NCBI RefSeq assembly: GCF_918797505.1
Contig: NC_092793.1
Location: forward strand, 43,264,243 to 43,328,242
DNA length: 64,000 nt
Reading direction: 5' to 3'
From: Bemisia tabaci
Lineage: Eukaryota; Arthropoda; Insecta; Hemiptera; Aleyrodidae
Part shown: one piece after another, positions 47,469-58,456 of the stretch
How positions within the stretch are numbered: the stretch's first letter is position 1
How the letters are laid out: every line of letters begins with the position of its first letter
Notes under the pieces: model-generated
What the model was told of the DNA's origin: nothing
The model's input: the letters and a program-made list of their open reading frames with translations, nothing else
Database searches by the model: none
Translations under genes and position numbers: made by a program

Positions 47469-47616
47469 TCAATTATTATTTACCATGCTGTGAGGAGGTG
47501 TGGGCTGCGCTGGAGGAATAGCCGGCACAGAATGGGGTGTTGACGAGTCGTGAGGTGTTGTGGTAGAATGGGCCTGCTGAACTGGTAAACTTCCTGGGGT
47601 TGAAGCTGCATAGTAT
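47469..47616 (-). CDS. CtBP: CtBP exon, disordered C-terminal tail
   Basis: The acceptor GACTAG ends at 47617. The exon starts at 47616 with A, which completes the Gly codon left open (GG) by the exon ending at 56877. It then reads YYAASTPGSLPVQQAHSTT..., a Pro/Ser/Thr/His-rich disordered tail ending PPHSM at 47484. There a donor GTAAAT follows, and splicing would leave phase 0. Without splicing the frame continues with only VNNN and TGA at 47471-47469. Animal CtBPs are known to have short and long tails, so this looks like the choice point. The tail affects isoform behaviour and not NAD binding. The feature extends to the read-through stop; the spliced version ends at 47484. Confidence 0.85.
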
Positions 47617-48125
47617 CTAGTCAAACAGGAATGGCAGCATTAATGTTAATGTTACTACAGCCTACCTCAATGCTAAAAACGGAGAAACCGACACCTTAAC
47701 TGCATTGCTTCATAAATGGGTGTGTAGTGAAACTGCTATGACTCAGTGCCTAAACAAGTCCACAATCCGCCTAAGTCAGTAGAATTGCTTGATCTCGTTT
47801 ATCACCCATAGAGCATAAAGTATAGAAAGTCGGGATGACTTGGTATTACTGAGCTCAAAACCACAGCCGGATAAGTCAGGAACACCCCAAAGCCCTAGAT
47901 GATTTTATCTATTTCAAGTATACAACTTGCTATGTGCAGGCCCTTTTGTCCCTCAGCATCCTGAGCCCCAAAGCACTAATCTGACCCTTTTTAGAGTCCT
48001 ATCAGCTCAGTGCAAGTACATCATTCCAACTCAAAAAGATAAAATTCTTTTAACTTGTTTCAATTCCAATTTCCCGAACGTTTTCTGGTAACTTGATGAT
48101 CTGAGCTCCATTTTCTGCAAACATA
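47617..48125. other. CtBP intron, 3' part
   Basis: This is unassigned intronic DNA between the acceptor and the first intronic mobile element. I see no internal repeats or ORFs in it. Confidence 0.5.
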
Positions 48126-49027
48126 CAGGGTGTTCGAAAAGTCCCCCCCCCCCAACTTTTGACCTGATTGAGATGGTGATTTGAACCTTGGAGGACGTTT
48201 CTAGGTCAAAGGGAGGAACTTTGTCACCCCCCCGACAATTTTCAGGGGGCCTCCATTGGGGCAGTAACACCCCAACTTTTACTTACTTACTTACTAACGG
48301 CGCTACAGCCCTGGGTGGGCTTTGGCCTCCATAACAATTCCTCTCCACATCCCTCTATCTTTGATTTTTGCACTCCATCCTTTTATTTGCATACACCCTA
48401 ACTTTTACTTCCAATAAAAAGACTCTATGAGTAGTGCCTCGTCTGCAAGAGTATGAAAAAAGAAAATTGTTCGCACAAACCCGCAGTCAATATGTCAAAC
48501 CCTTTCAAAATGACGGCTGGTTAAATTTCAGAATGGCCGAAAATTGGAACCTAGGTTTTTTGTCGCTGGATTTGCCTATGAAACTCACCCTGAAACAACC
48601 CTTTCGTGTGATATTTTAACACAAAAACAACAAATTAGACATTAGATTTTTATAAAAACTCAAAATTTAACTTAAAACAACAAAGGGCCAAAAATTGTTT
48701 TTTTAAACATCTACTTTTAAAGAACGACCATAATAATTGCATAATTTGGGACCGCAGGGATTTTTCTGAAACCAGGCCCTAACAATACCTTGTGATACCC
48801 TTAAACTCAGGTCAAATTTTAGCTGGAGTATACAAACGGTTTTTGAGTAATGAGGGGGCAAAGTTGCCAACTCGCCAACATTCTTGACAGCATTTTAACA
48901 GCAAAAAGGCGGGAAAAACGGACAAAAAAGTTACAATTTTGATCGGTTTTGGCAGTAAATGTTCTTCTTGGGCCCCCGTGCACATGACTGGGTTCAGTTT
49001 CAACAATTTTGGCCGCACAGTAGTCCA
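48126..49027. mobile_element. Truncated TIR element, copy A
   Basis: It starts CAGGGTGTTCGAAAAGTCC after TA. It follows, in inverted order, the right part of the intact copy at 54774-56745: TTGGAGGACGTTTCTAGGTCAAAGGGAG, then ACGGACAAAAAAGTTACAATTTTGATCGG, then CAGTAGTCCAT. The match stops at about 49026, exactly where retrotransposon RT sequence begins. A short retroposed LINE tail sits inside at 48285-48392. Confidence 0.75.
48285..48392 (-). mobile_element. LINE/SINE 3'-end insertion with 18 bp duplication
   Basis: ACACCCCAACTTTTACTT at 48267-48284 is repeated with one change at 48393-48410. Between the copies the minus strand reads GGCCAAAGCCCACCCAGGGC, TGTAGCGCC and then a (GTAA)n tail. 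This matches the 3' ends of non-LTR retroposons, with a simple-repeat tail and a long target duplication. It is heavily 5'-truncated. Confidence 0.8.
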
Positions 49028-49341
49028 TAATGGGAGGGAATCGAGGACAAATCAGAATTCTTTGGATTAAGAACTTTCACTCATTTGTTATCCACGTACT
49101 GTCTGGTGTACCTGAAGGTACCACAGATGATCTTGAGGATCTCCTGTTCCTAACTTTTATTAATGGCATTGTTAAGGTTGTGAAACTCTCGAAATATTTA
49201 CTCTTTACTGAAGATTGGAAGCTGTATCCACATATTGTGTCAATTTTCCACGTCTGGAGGTTGAATTCTGACATGAATAATGTTGTAAACTGGTTTGACG
49301 TCAATGGTTTAGTTGTTCATGTCAAGAGATCGAAAGAGCCT
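49028..49341 (+). pseudogene. Non-LTR retrotransposon RT fragment, part 1
   Basis: The frame reads HVLSGVPEGTTDDLEDLLFL, then FINGIVKVV and KYLLFTEDWKLYPHI. These are RT palm motifs: SGVPQGS-like, then FADD degraded to FTED, so one catalytic Asp is lost. NNVVNWFDVNGLVVHVKRSK follows. The fragment is typical of jockey/CR1-type LINEs. It ends where a foldback begins and resumes at 53287. The 5' end abuts truncated TIR element copy A, consistent with a 5'-truncated insertion. Confidence 0.85.
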
Positions 49342-49437
49342 TATGCAAAAACGGCTTTTTTTGCCCCCCCCCCCCCTCTGGCATTTCTTCAGACTTTGTT
49401 AATTGATTAGTAGTACTTGAGCGCTTCTTTTCCCAAA

Positions 49438-50560
49438 TTCTCAGACCCCCAAAAAATTTTGCAGAGGCGCTAGGGGGGATGGAAGGCAAAACCTGAGACC
49501 CTTGATACCTCTCGAACGAGGAAAGATATAAAGGTGCGATTCGTATAAAAACTCGTCTAAAATTGCATACTTAATGATTTAAAAGGTCGAAATCCGGAAA
49601 TCACATTTTTAAGTCAACATGTGTGTCTTTTTCCAGTTTTTGGGTCTAGAAAATTTCTTGTAAGCAAAGAACTTACAAAGATCTCAATTTTTTATTTGAA
49701 CCAAAACCAGTTCTTAAAATTGTTCGTCTTTTTCTGCATCCAGCGAGTGGTCCATTAAGCTGAGGAACCGAACAGTTCCAGAGTTATGAGCGATTGAAGT
49801 TTCCGCCCAACACGGGCCGATCTATTTTCGTGCGCTAAACAGCCGGATTTGACCGTTATTAAATCAGATTGAATGTTCTAACCGTGCAAAATGCATTTTG
49901 AGGGACTCTTGAGGGTCGCCGAGTTCAGAAATTACAGATACTTCCAAAAAATTCCCTTGATTAAAATGATAGCCCTGTACAGGCCCACTGAGCGGCCGGT
50001 CGACGCTTGGTGGGCCTCTAAAATAGCGTTACAGAGCTGTAATTTTGAAAAAGAGAATTTTTTGGAAGTATCTGTAATTTCTGAACTCGGCGACCCTCAA
50101 GAGTCCATCAAAGAGCATTTTGCACGGTTAGAACATTCAATCTGATTTAATAACGGTCAAAGCCGACTTTTCTAGCGCGCGAAAATCGGTCGGCCCGCGT
50201 TGGGCGGAAACTTCAATCGCTCATAACTCCAAAACCGTTTGGTTCTCCAGCTTAATGGACCACTCGTTGGATTCCGAAAAAGACGAACAATTTAAGAAAC
50301 TGGTTTCGGTTCAAATAACAAATTGAGATCTTTGTAATTTCTTCGCTTACAAGAAATTTTCTAGACCCAAAAACTAGAAAAAGACACATATGTTGACTTA
50401 AAAAAGTGATTTCGGGATTTCGACCTTTAAAATCGTAAAGTATGCAATTTTAGACGATTTTTTGTACGAACCACACCTTGATATCTTTCTTCCTTCTAGA
50501 GATATGAAGGTTCACAGGTTTTGCCTTCCATGCCTCCCCAAAATTTTTTGGGGGTCTGAA
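49438..50560. mobile_element. Nested 1.1 kb foldback
   Basis: TTCTCAGACCCCC at the left and GGGGGTCTGAA at the right enclose two arms of about 0.53 kb folded around 50000. CTTGAGGGTCGCCGAGTTC and its complement lie near the centre. The opposite outer arm (about 53195, reverse strand CTCCCAAAGAACCCCG) has no interruption, so the insertion point is CCCAAA|AAGAACC with at most a 2-3 bp A duplication. The 126-codon to 84-codon ORFs here are not genes. Confidence 0.85.
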
Positions 50561-50754
50561 AAGAACCCCGCACCTTCCTTATGGGAAATCTCCCCCAGTC
50601 AAACGCGATGCCGCTTGGATATGTTGCTCAGCTCGTCAATCTGATCAAAAGCTCTATGGGGCCCAAAGAGATCCCATGTGCGGTTTTCGAAATATTCGCC
50701 GTTTTATGTGCGTAAACGGAGATTTCGCGCGCTCCCGCCGGAAGCCATACCAGT

Positions 50755-51099
50755 GTGCGGCGCCACTCGCGCCCTTCCCTTCCAGTCCTCTCCGACCCCT
50801 CTCCGCTGCCCCGCCACCCATACCTTGGCTCCTCAACCGCTCCAACTCCGACGCTCACGAGGCTGCGCCCATTATTACCGGACCGCGCCCGCACGCCGTC
50901 TTCTTACGCGGCCTCTCCTTCGGCCATGTCGCCTCTTTTTCTCATCGATCCTTTCTCTAAGTCTTCAAAAACGATTAAGAAGTCCATTTTTACTAAACAT
51001 GATAATGCTAATAACACAAATAATACAAAAAGAGAGGAAAAAAAAATGATAATCCATGCGAAAGTACGTAGGAGAGTTGGAGTGCCTAAGAGACGTTAA
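50755..51099 (+). other. Arm ORF, 114 codons, unrecognised
   Basis: This ORF lies in the left arm of the 3.9 kb foldback. It has a Pro/Ser/Arg-rich start and a Lys/Arg-rich end (KREEKKMIIHAKVRRR). An overlapping frame from 50676 matches the start of the longer right-arm ORF, so a small indel has split the frame here. No domain is visible. GC-rich repeat composition alone could keep it open. Confidence 0.25.
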
Positions 51100-51534
51100 A
51101 TAAAACAAACTTTTTTTTTATTTTCTTCCCTCTTCCTTTCTTTCTTTTTTTTCTTCATTTTTCTCATGTGGAAGCAGTGAAAGTAACTTCTGTTGGAAGA
51201 TGATGTTGATGTTTTTTTTTTTCTTTCTTTCTTTCTTTCAATAATGACGTGGCGGAGGTTGAGGGTAATTAGTCGGCTGACGATGCCCAAGTAGGAATTA
51301 AGTTTGCTTTAGTCTTGACTTAGCTGAACCGCACCAATGGAGGAGGAGAGAGGGATCATTAAAAACTGAACTCTAGGAAGAGAGATGTCCATTTATGCGT
51401 AAATGGTCACATTTTAAGTCGCTCCAACTTGCAGCACCACCTTATCAGCCATCTTATTATCTGCTGATCGTATCCTCTAATCAGAATGTACATCCAAGAC
51501 GAACTCCAAAGAGATGATGAAAAAGAGTTGCAGC

Positions 51535-52028
51535 AGGCTGATTATTTTCCGCGTCGATATTGAAATCGTTACGTTAACGCCGTCGTTAGCGGCAAAATTA
51601 TAATCGAGCGATTATTTCACTCCGCGCCGATCGTTAAACCGTGGCGGGATATTTGAGTCCGTCGATAAGTTAAAGGTTGCTCCACGGCAACCTCTAAGCT
51701 AACGATTCGCGGCAAGCTAACCTAACCTAAAAAAATACCCGCGTGACGTCAAGAAAAGAGATGTGTTGTTTTCAACTTACGCCGCCGCGCAGTTGGAGCG
51801 CTGCTTGTATCATAAACGCTCTCTGATTGGTTGATTATTATCTCTCACGTCGGCAACGTTGGGATCCCAGATCGCTAACTTAACGACGGTAACTTATCGA
51901 ATGATGAATAACGATCAGCGGAATTCGATGTAAATAATCACTCGGCTAAAGAACGTCGTTAGAATTCAGTCGTTATCCGTGAGTCGTTAACTTATCGACT
52001 CGGATATCGACGCGGAAAATAATCAGCC
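51535..52028. mobile_element. MITE in the foldback loop
   Basis: GGCTGATTATTTTCCGCGTC on the left and its exact complement on the right bound about 490 bp, with further inverted CGTTA/TAACG-rich text inside. The centre contains CTAACCTAACCTAA, a short TTAGG-like run. Confidence 0.65.
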
Positions 52029-52029
52029 T

Positions 52030-52242
52030 TCAGGTCGATCGTAACATTCATGCGCGTACGCGGCTTTTTTGCGAGTACGAGTTTACGATCGGCGATCAGA
52101 ACCCTCGACCTTCGAAAGTTACTTAGGGATTTTCTTGCAATGGTCTTCCAGCCGCATCTTTAATGTCTTTTTTATGGAACCTGGAGAAAACTCGTACTAA
52201 CAAAAAGCCGCGTACGCGCATGAATGTTACGGTCGACCTGCA
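52030..52242. mobile_element. Small palindromic MITE in the right arm
   Basis: CAGGTCGATCGTAACATTC, then GCGCGTACGCGGC, is matched by inverted GCCGCGTACGCGC, then GAATGTTACGGTCGACCTG. The left arm of the host foldback has no counterpart at this place, so it is a separate insertion. Confidence 0.7.
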
Positions 52243-52670
52243 ACTCTTTTTCATCATCTCTATGGAGTTCGTCTTGGATGTACGATCTGATTAGAGGATA
52301 CGATCAGCAGATAATAAGATGGCTGATAAGGTGGTGCTGCAAGTTGGAGCGACTTAAGATGTGACCATTTACGCATAAATGGACATCTCTCTTCCTAGAG
52401 TTCAGTTTTTAATGATCCCTCTCTCCTCCTCCATTGGTGCGGTTCAGCTAAGTCAAGACTAAAGCAAACTTAATTCCTACTTGGGCATCGTCAGCCGACT
52501 AATTACCCTCAACCTCCGCCACGTCATTATTGAAAGAAAGAAAGAAAGAAAAAAAAAACATCAACATCATCTTCCAACAGAAGTTACTTTCACTGCTTCC
52601 ACATGAGAAAAATGAAGAAAAAAAAGAAAGAAAGGAAGAGGGAAGAAAATAAAAAAAAAGTTTGTTTTAT

Positions 52671-53084
52671 TTAACGTCTCTTAGGCACTCCATCTCTCCT
52701 ACGTACTTTCGCATGGATTATCATTTGTTTTTCCTCTCTTTTTGTATTATTTGTGTTATTAGCATTATCATGTTTAGTAAAAATGGACTTCTTAATCGTT
52801 TTTGAAGACTTAGAGAAAGGATCGATGAGAAAAAGAGGCGACATGGCCGAAGGAGAGGCCGCGTAAGAAGACGGCGTGCGGGCGCGGTCCGGTAATAATG
52901 GGCGCAGCCTCGTGAGCGTCGGAGTTGGAGTGATAGAGGAGCCAAGGTATGGGCGGCGGGGCAGCGGAGAGTGGTTGGGAGGGAAGGGCACGAGCGGCGC
53001 CGCACAATGGTATGGCTTCCGGCGGGAGCGCGCGAAACCTCCGTTTACGCACATAAAACGGCGAATATCTCGAAAACCGCACAT
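52671..53084 (-). other. Arm ORF, 137 codons, unrecognised
   Basis: This is the mirror of the left-arm ORF, here in one continuous frame from MCGFRDIRRFMCVNGG to a basic end VRRRDGVPKRR. It is the longest ORF in the window that is not an obvious RT or CtBP frame. It has Pro-rich and Ser-rich segments and no known motif. It may encode nothing; conservation between arms only reflects their common origin. Confidence 0.25.
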
Positions 53085-53286
53085 GGGATCTCTTTGGGCC
53101 CCATAGAGCTTTTGATCAGAATGACGAGCTGAGCAACATATCCAAGCGGCATCGCGTTTGACTGGGGGAGATTTCCCATAAGGAAGGGTCGGGGTTCTTT
53201 GGGAGAAGAAGTGCTCAAGTATGAGTAATCAATGGACAAAGTCTGAAGAAATTCCAGAGGGGGGCGAAAAAAGCCGTTTTTGCATA

Positions 53287-53556
53287 GAGCTCTGTGTTAT
53301 TTTCTCCAAATTGGACGCCCCTTTATTTGACCACAGAGTAAATGACACCTCCATACATCAATGCTCATCTATTAAGGACTTAGGTGTATTTCTTTGTTCT
53401 AAGTTGACTTTAGCCCAGCATATAGATTCTGTTGTCTCGAGAGCATAAAGAAAGCTCTACTTCATTCGCAGGAGATCCATGCGCTTCTGTAGTGTTTGGA
53501 CTTTTGTATCTTCATATGCCGCACTTGTTAAACCCATCCTAATGTATGTGTTATGA
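53287..53556 (+). pseudogene. Non-LTR retrotransposon RT fragment, part 2
   Basis: The reading resumes after the foldback: VNDTSIHQCSSIKDLGVFLC, then SKLTLAQHIDSVVSRA, a stop, RKLYFIRRRSMRF and LVKPILMYV. This is the RT thumb/connection region (K-LGV-LDSKL, H-D-I--RA) of jockey/CR1-type elements. At least one stop and an indel are present. It is broken off by a MITE at 53557. Confidence 0.85.
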
Positions 53557-53809
53557 GTAATCTAGTCAAACCGGGTAATGTCGACATTACCCGGGTAATG
53601 TCGGCAATAATTGACATTACCCAAGTAGTTTTGGTTAGGTTAGGTTAGGTTATAATACCTGGCATCCCACCCCTCAGTCGTCAGGGAGGGCCGCAGACGG
53701 GACCGGCTGGACCTAACCTAACCTAACCTAACCAAAACGGCCTGGGTAATGTCAATTATTGCCGCCATTACCCGGGTAATGTCGACATTACCCGGTTTGA
53801 CTAGATTAC
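53557..53809. mobile_element. MITE carrying TTAGG repeats in both arms
   Basis: The inverted ends TAATCTAGTCAAACCGGG pair with CCCGGTTTGACTAGATTA. The arms repeat GGTAATGTCGACATTACC-like palindromes and end inward in (GGTTA)4, with (TAACC)4 opposite, the insect telomere motif. A 70 bp GC-rich loop, with CAGGGAGGGCCGCAGACGGG, separates them. It interrupts the RT frame between LVKPILMYV and AYASQIWSP. Confidence 0.85.
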
Positions 53810-54430
53810 CCGTAGCATATGCATCCCAAATATGGTCCCCATCTGTTCAAGTCCTGTCAAATAAGCTCAAGGGTGTTCAACATCTTTTTCTCAGAATGGC
53901 CTCATGGAGAACTGACCTTGCTCTTTCTCACCTAGACCATGATTATGGTGACATCAGTAATGTTTTGCATATTAGTAACCTTAATTCGAGAGCCGAGAAT
54001 TCTTCATGTTTCTTTTCAAATTGTTCAATAATTTTATTGATTGCTCTTAATTAGTTAAGTTGATTCATCTTCACGTTCCTGGTCGGGTCCTAAGAAGGGG
54101 TGGGGCACTCTTCAGCATTTTTCATGATCATAGCAACTGCCGTAACCTCTAACCTACAGTTACGTTGAGGGACCTGGGTAATTGCTGCAATGATTCATAT
54201 GATCTGTTTGATGTCCCAATTTCTTTTTTCAAGAGCCAGGCCAAGGACGCTTCATTTGTGTTCAACCAATTTCAACTACTTTCTGTCATCTTGTTTGCTT
54301 TGTTATTCTCTTTTATTACTGTCGTTTTCATTCTACTGGTCTTCATCTTACCGTCTTCTCACTACCTTTGAATTGTTGTGCTTTTGGTAATTAGGTTCGC
54401 CTGTTGTAAATAAAGAAAATAAAATAACAT
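53810..54430 (+). pseudogene. Non-LTR retrotransposon fragment, 3' end
   Basis: It continues with YASQIWSPSVQVLSNKLKGV, then QHLFLRMASWR, LSHLDHDYGDISNVLHI and, after frame changes, LIHLHVPGRVLRR and DLGNCCNDSYDLFDV. That is the usual C-terminal tail of jockey/CR1-type ORF2. An untranslated end with AATAAAG near 54410 follows. It is decayed and inactive. Confidence 0.8.
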
Positions 54431-54773
54431 TCTTTGTCAAACTTTTTAAAAAAGGATCTCCTCATAAAAGGATAAAAAATTGGTCTCCTGCAGAGTTCAT
54501 GGCTAAGTATGTTCTTAATGATCCTGAATGCATAAAATTATGTTCAGCTTAACAAATTTTCACCGCGCAGTGATCCAGAATGAGGGAGTTTAAGAATACT
54601 TAAAATCCTCAGTCAAACTTTTTGAAAATGATGAAAACCTGTTGGTCTCCTGCAGAGTTCAGATCCTGAGGAAATCCTTGTACGTAGTTTGTTTGAATTA
54701 TTGTTGTATGTCAGACCATATTGTTCACAGAACTTTGTTATTGATTAGATTTTGTAGCATTATTTCATTCATA
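54431..54773. other. Unassigned intronic spacer
   Basis: This short stretch lies between the retrotransposon end and TIR element copy B. GTCAAACTTTTT and GGTCTCCTGCAGAGTTCA occur twice, about 175 bp apart, which suggests a local duplication. Nothing else is supported. Confidence 0.4.
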
Positions 54774-56745
54774 CAGGGTGTTCCAAAAGTCCAGCCCCCC
54801 CTCCTCTAACTTTTGAACGGTTCGAGATAGAAAAATGAAACTTTGGGAATGTTCATATCTCAAAGGGGACCATCTTTTAGGGGGGAGGGGTCAAAATTTT
54901 GGTCGCCCTCAGGGGGGGGGGGTGGAGGGGCCCCCAACTTTTTTTTCAAATGGCAACCCCTATCTTATGATACCTCATTCGAAAGAGCATAAAAAACTAA
55001 GAATTTTGGCGCAAACTACAGACCGGTATCTTAATTTGTGACAGAGTTATGATATATTAAAGGTCAAATTTTTAATCCTATTTTCAAAAAATCATAACTC
55101 CCGTTCAAACTATCGTAACGAAAAAATTGCAGAAATCACTTCCAACTAATTTTAGAGGGGGGGGGGGTTTCAGACCCTCACATATGTCAATTCAGAGGTC
55201 ATTCAATTTTCCCGCGAAATGAGCCAATTTCCCCTAGATTTGCCTCCAGATTATCTCAGTAAGGTCAAAATCAGTTCAACACTACGTTGGCAAGTCCCCA
55301 AATTTCGGGAAAAGTTAAAAAAAAAACGAAATTTAAGGTGATTAAATATGACCGTTTAAATTTCGTTTCCTTGAACTTTTCCCAAAATTTGGGGACACGC
55401 CAACGTAATGTTGAACTGATTTGGACCTTGCTGAGATATGTGGAGGCAAATCTAGGGGAAATTGGCTTATTTCGCGGGAAAATTGAATGACCTTTGAATG
55501 GACTACTGTACCGCCGAAATTGTTGAAACCGAACACAATCATGAGCAGTGTGCACGGGAGCCCAAAAAGAACAATTACTGCCAAAACCGATCAAAATTGT
55601 AACTTTTTCGTCCGTTTTTCCCGCCTTTTGGCTGTTAAAATGCTGTCAAGAATGATGGCGAGTTGACAAATTTTCCCCCTTATTACTCAAAAACCGTTCA
55701 TATACTCAAGCTAAAAATTTTACCAGAGTTTTAGGGATTTATAATGTATTGTTAGGGCCTGATTACAGAAAAATTCCTGCAGTCCCAAATTGTGCCAAAA
55801 AACAGTCGCTTGTAGGGTCGCTTTTCGTTAATTTCATGCAAACATACCCCTACATTCCAAGTTTCTAGTACATCCATGGGGAAATAACCGAGATGCCAAT
55901 TTCCGGCCATGTTTAACTGTAACCGGCCACCATTTGGAAAATTTCGTATTTTTTGAATATCTAACCTCAAATTCATTTTTCTAGTGTCGCAATACCACTG
56001 GATGCCAAATTTTGCACAAATCCATTGATGAACAACCAATGTCAATTATCAGTCATCTTGAACTTTAACGGATATTTTGAAATGGTTTGAGATATTGACT
56101 TCAGATTTGCGCTGAAACTTTTCTTTATTTGTGCTCTTTTGAACGAGGTATCACAAGAGAGGTCTTCCCATTTATAAATAAAAAGATGGGATCTCCAGGG
56201 TTGCCACAAAAATTTGGAAATGATTTTCCCTGACTTTTCCAGGTTTTCCCCGACGAAAAATGGAGATATTCCCTGACCTTTGAGAACGCGCGCCATGATC
56301 GCACAGCCAAATTTACACCTTGCTAGCTACCATCGCACTAATATAGCGTCTCATCTGAAACACGCTTAAGCTAAGGAGTCAGAAGTTAATTGTAGAGCAT
56401 TTATTTAACAAGATTTTAAGCAACTTGTGAAAATTGTCGGACTTTTAGCTGTTTTTGGTCAAATTCAATGACTTTTCCAGGTTTTCCAGAGCACTTTTTT
56501 TCCCTGACTTTTCCAGGTTTTCCAGAGCACTTTTTTTCCCTGACTTTTCCAGGTTTTCGCTGAATTCCCTGACCGTGGCAACCCTGGATCTCCCCCCCCC
56601 CCCAGGGGGACCCTGAAAATTTTAGGTGGTTCAAAAAGTGGCTCCCTTTGACCTAGCAACGTCCTCCAAGTTTCAAATTTCTACCTCAATTCGGTAAAAA
56701 GTCAGCGAAGGGGGGAGGGAAAAAGAGGACTTTTCAAACACCCTG
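54774..56745. mobile_element. TIR element copy B, TA-flanked, 2.0 kb
   Basis: The ends CAGGGTGTTCCAAAAGTCC and, on the other strand, CAGGGTGTTTGAAAAGTCC are flanked by TA on both sides. The subterminal parts are also inverted (AACTTTTGAAC, GGTCAAAGGG). A 300 bp palindrome (55192-55335 with 55350-55495) forms part of the interior, and a MITE sits at 56196-56586. No transposase frame is evident. Copy A at 48126 is its truncated, inverted relative. Confidence 0.8.
56196..56586. mobile_element. MITE, CAGGGTTGCCAC ends, 6 bp duplication
   Basis: The ends CAGGGTTGCCACAAA and, on the other strand, CAGGGTTGCCACGG are flanked by exact GATCTC at 56190-56195 and 56587-56592. The right half repeats TTCCCTGACTTTTCCAGG three times. 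It is the same family as 15324-15582. Confidence 0.92.
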
Positions 56746-56875
56746 TATTACGACTTCACTCTAAAAAAAAGTTTGAATTTTTGTCACTGGACAAAGGCGA
56801 AATCCCCCCCCCCCCCTTGCACATTGTGCAAACTAAAAAATTGGACATTAAATTGAATGCACATATTAAAACTTA

Positions 56876-57666
<791 letters not shown>

Positions 57667-57970
57667 GTGCGCGACCGATCTCGGGCAGCGAAGCTGGCAT
57701 TCGCAAGTTGCATCAAAGCGATGCCTATACCATGTTCAGGAGAGATTTTCATGCAAATAACTCTGGCTGCTTCTTGAAAGGTCGACTGAGATGTAGCTCA
57801 AAATGTACCTCCCGGAGATGCGAAAATTGGGCCGAAAAGTCGACCGAACTCGGACAGGGAAACTGGCTTTCGCGAGTTGCATCAAACCGATGGTTTTGTC
57901 ATGTTTTGGAGACTTTTTCATCCTTATGAAGCAGACTGCATTTCGAAAGTTCGACTGAGATCGAGCACGG
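57667..57970. repeat. Tandem repeat, about 172 bp unit
   Basis: GACCGATCTCGG-CAGCGAAGCTGGC, then CGCAAGTTGCATCAAAGCGATG, recurs about 172 bp later as GACCGAACTCGGACAGGGAAACTGGC, then CGCGAGTTGCATCAAACCGATG. GTCGACTGAGAT and GTTCGACTGAGATC fall at the unit ends. There are nearly two units, diverged. Confidence 0.7.
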
Positions 57971-58456
57971 AATATGCTGTAGAGAAAGGAGGCCTCTCAA
58001 TCCGCACCCTCCTTTGCAATAGGATCTCGCAGCATAGGTCAATGTTGCACTGACACTATAGTATAGTGGCAATTTTTAACGTGGCTAGTACAATTAAAAC
58101 TTCATAGCATTTGACGCATCATTAAATTATCAGCATATCCTGATGCACCTCAGAATTTTGGTGAGGGGAGAGGTTAGTTGCTTTTGAAAAGAAAAAAAAA
58201 TATTAAAAAGAAGAAATACATGACTTTGTTTTTTTTCTCAGATTTTTTGATTTTGTGAAAAAATCTCAACAAGCTTGCCTCATCAATTGGCTCACCCAGG
58301 GCTTTCAAATTGGGTGCCCAAGGAGCAACAGTCTCATAAAAACAGAACATGATAATGCGAGAATTATTCAAATATTGCATTGGATAAAAGAGCTTGTATT
58401 TGGGAAAAATTACAAGTCATGCGTTTTGAAACCCTAAGATATAAAATTACAATACG
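57971..58456. other. Unassigned stretch before the giant palindrome
   Basis: No structure is supported. A minus-strand frame at 58330-58240 (ETVAPWAPNLKALGEPIDEA) looks protein-like but has no splice context and no recognised match. Confidence 0.3.

Larger units (their letters stand above)
49342..53286. mobile_element. 3.9 kb foldback inside the retrotransposon
   Basis: The ends TATGCAAAAACGGCTTTTTT and complement are followed by matching CTTCAGACTTTG and ACTTGAGC blocks. The main arms are 50561-51534 and 52243-53205 (positions sum to 103771). The element splits the retrotransposon frame between GLVV..KRSK and the IFSKLDAPLFDH continuation. It carries three further insertions: 49438-50560 in the left flank arm, 51535-52028 in the loop and 52030-52242 in the right arm. 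As CtBP intron sequence, its transcript would fold into a long hairpin. Confidence 0.88.

Noticed and set aside
58174..58380. Minus-strand frame with ETVAPWAPNLKALGEPIDEA as a further CtBP exon
   Set aside because: It does not resemble any CtBP segment expected upstream of GPLKEAPN, and no acceptor/donor pair in a compatible phase is evident.
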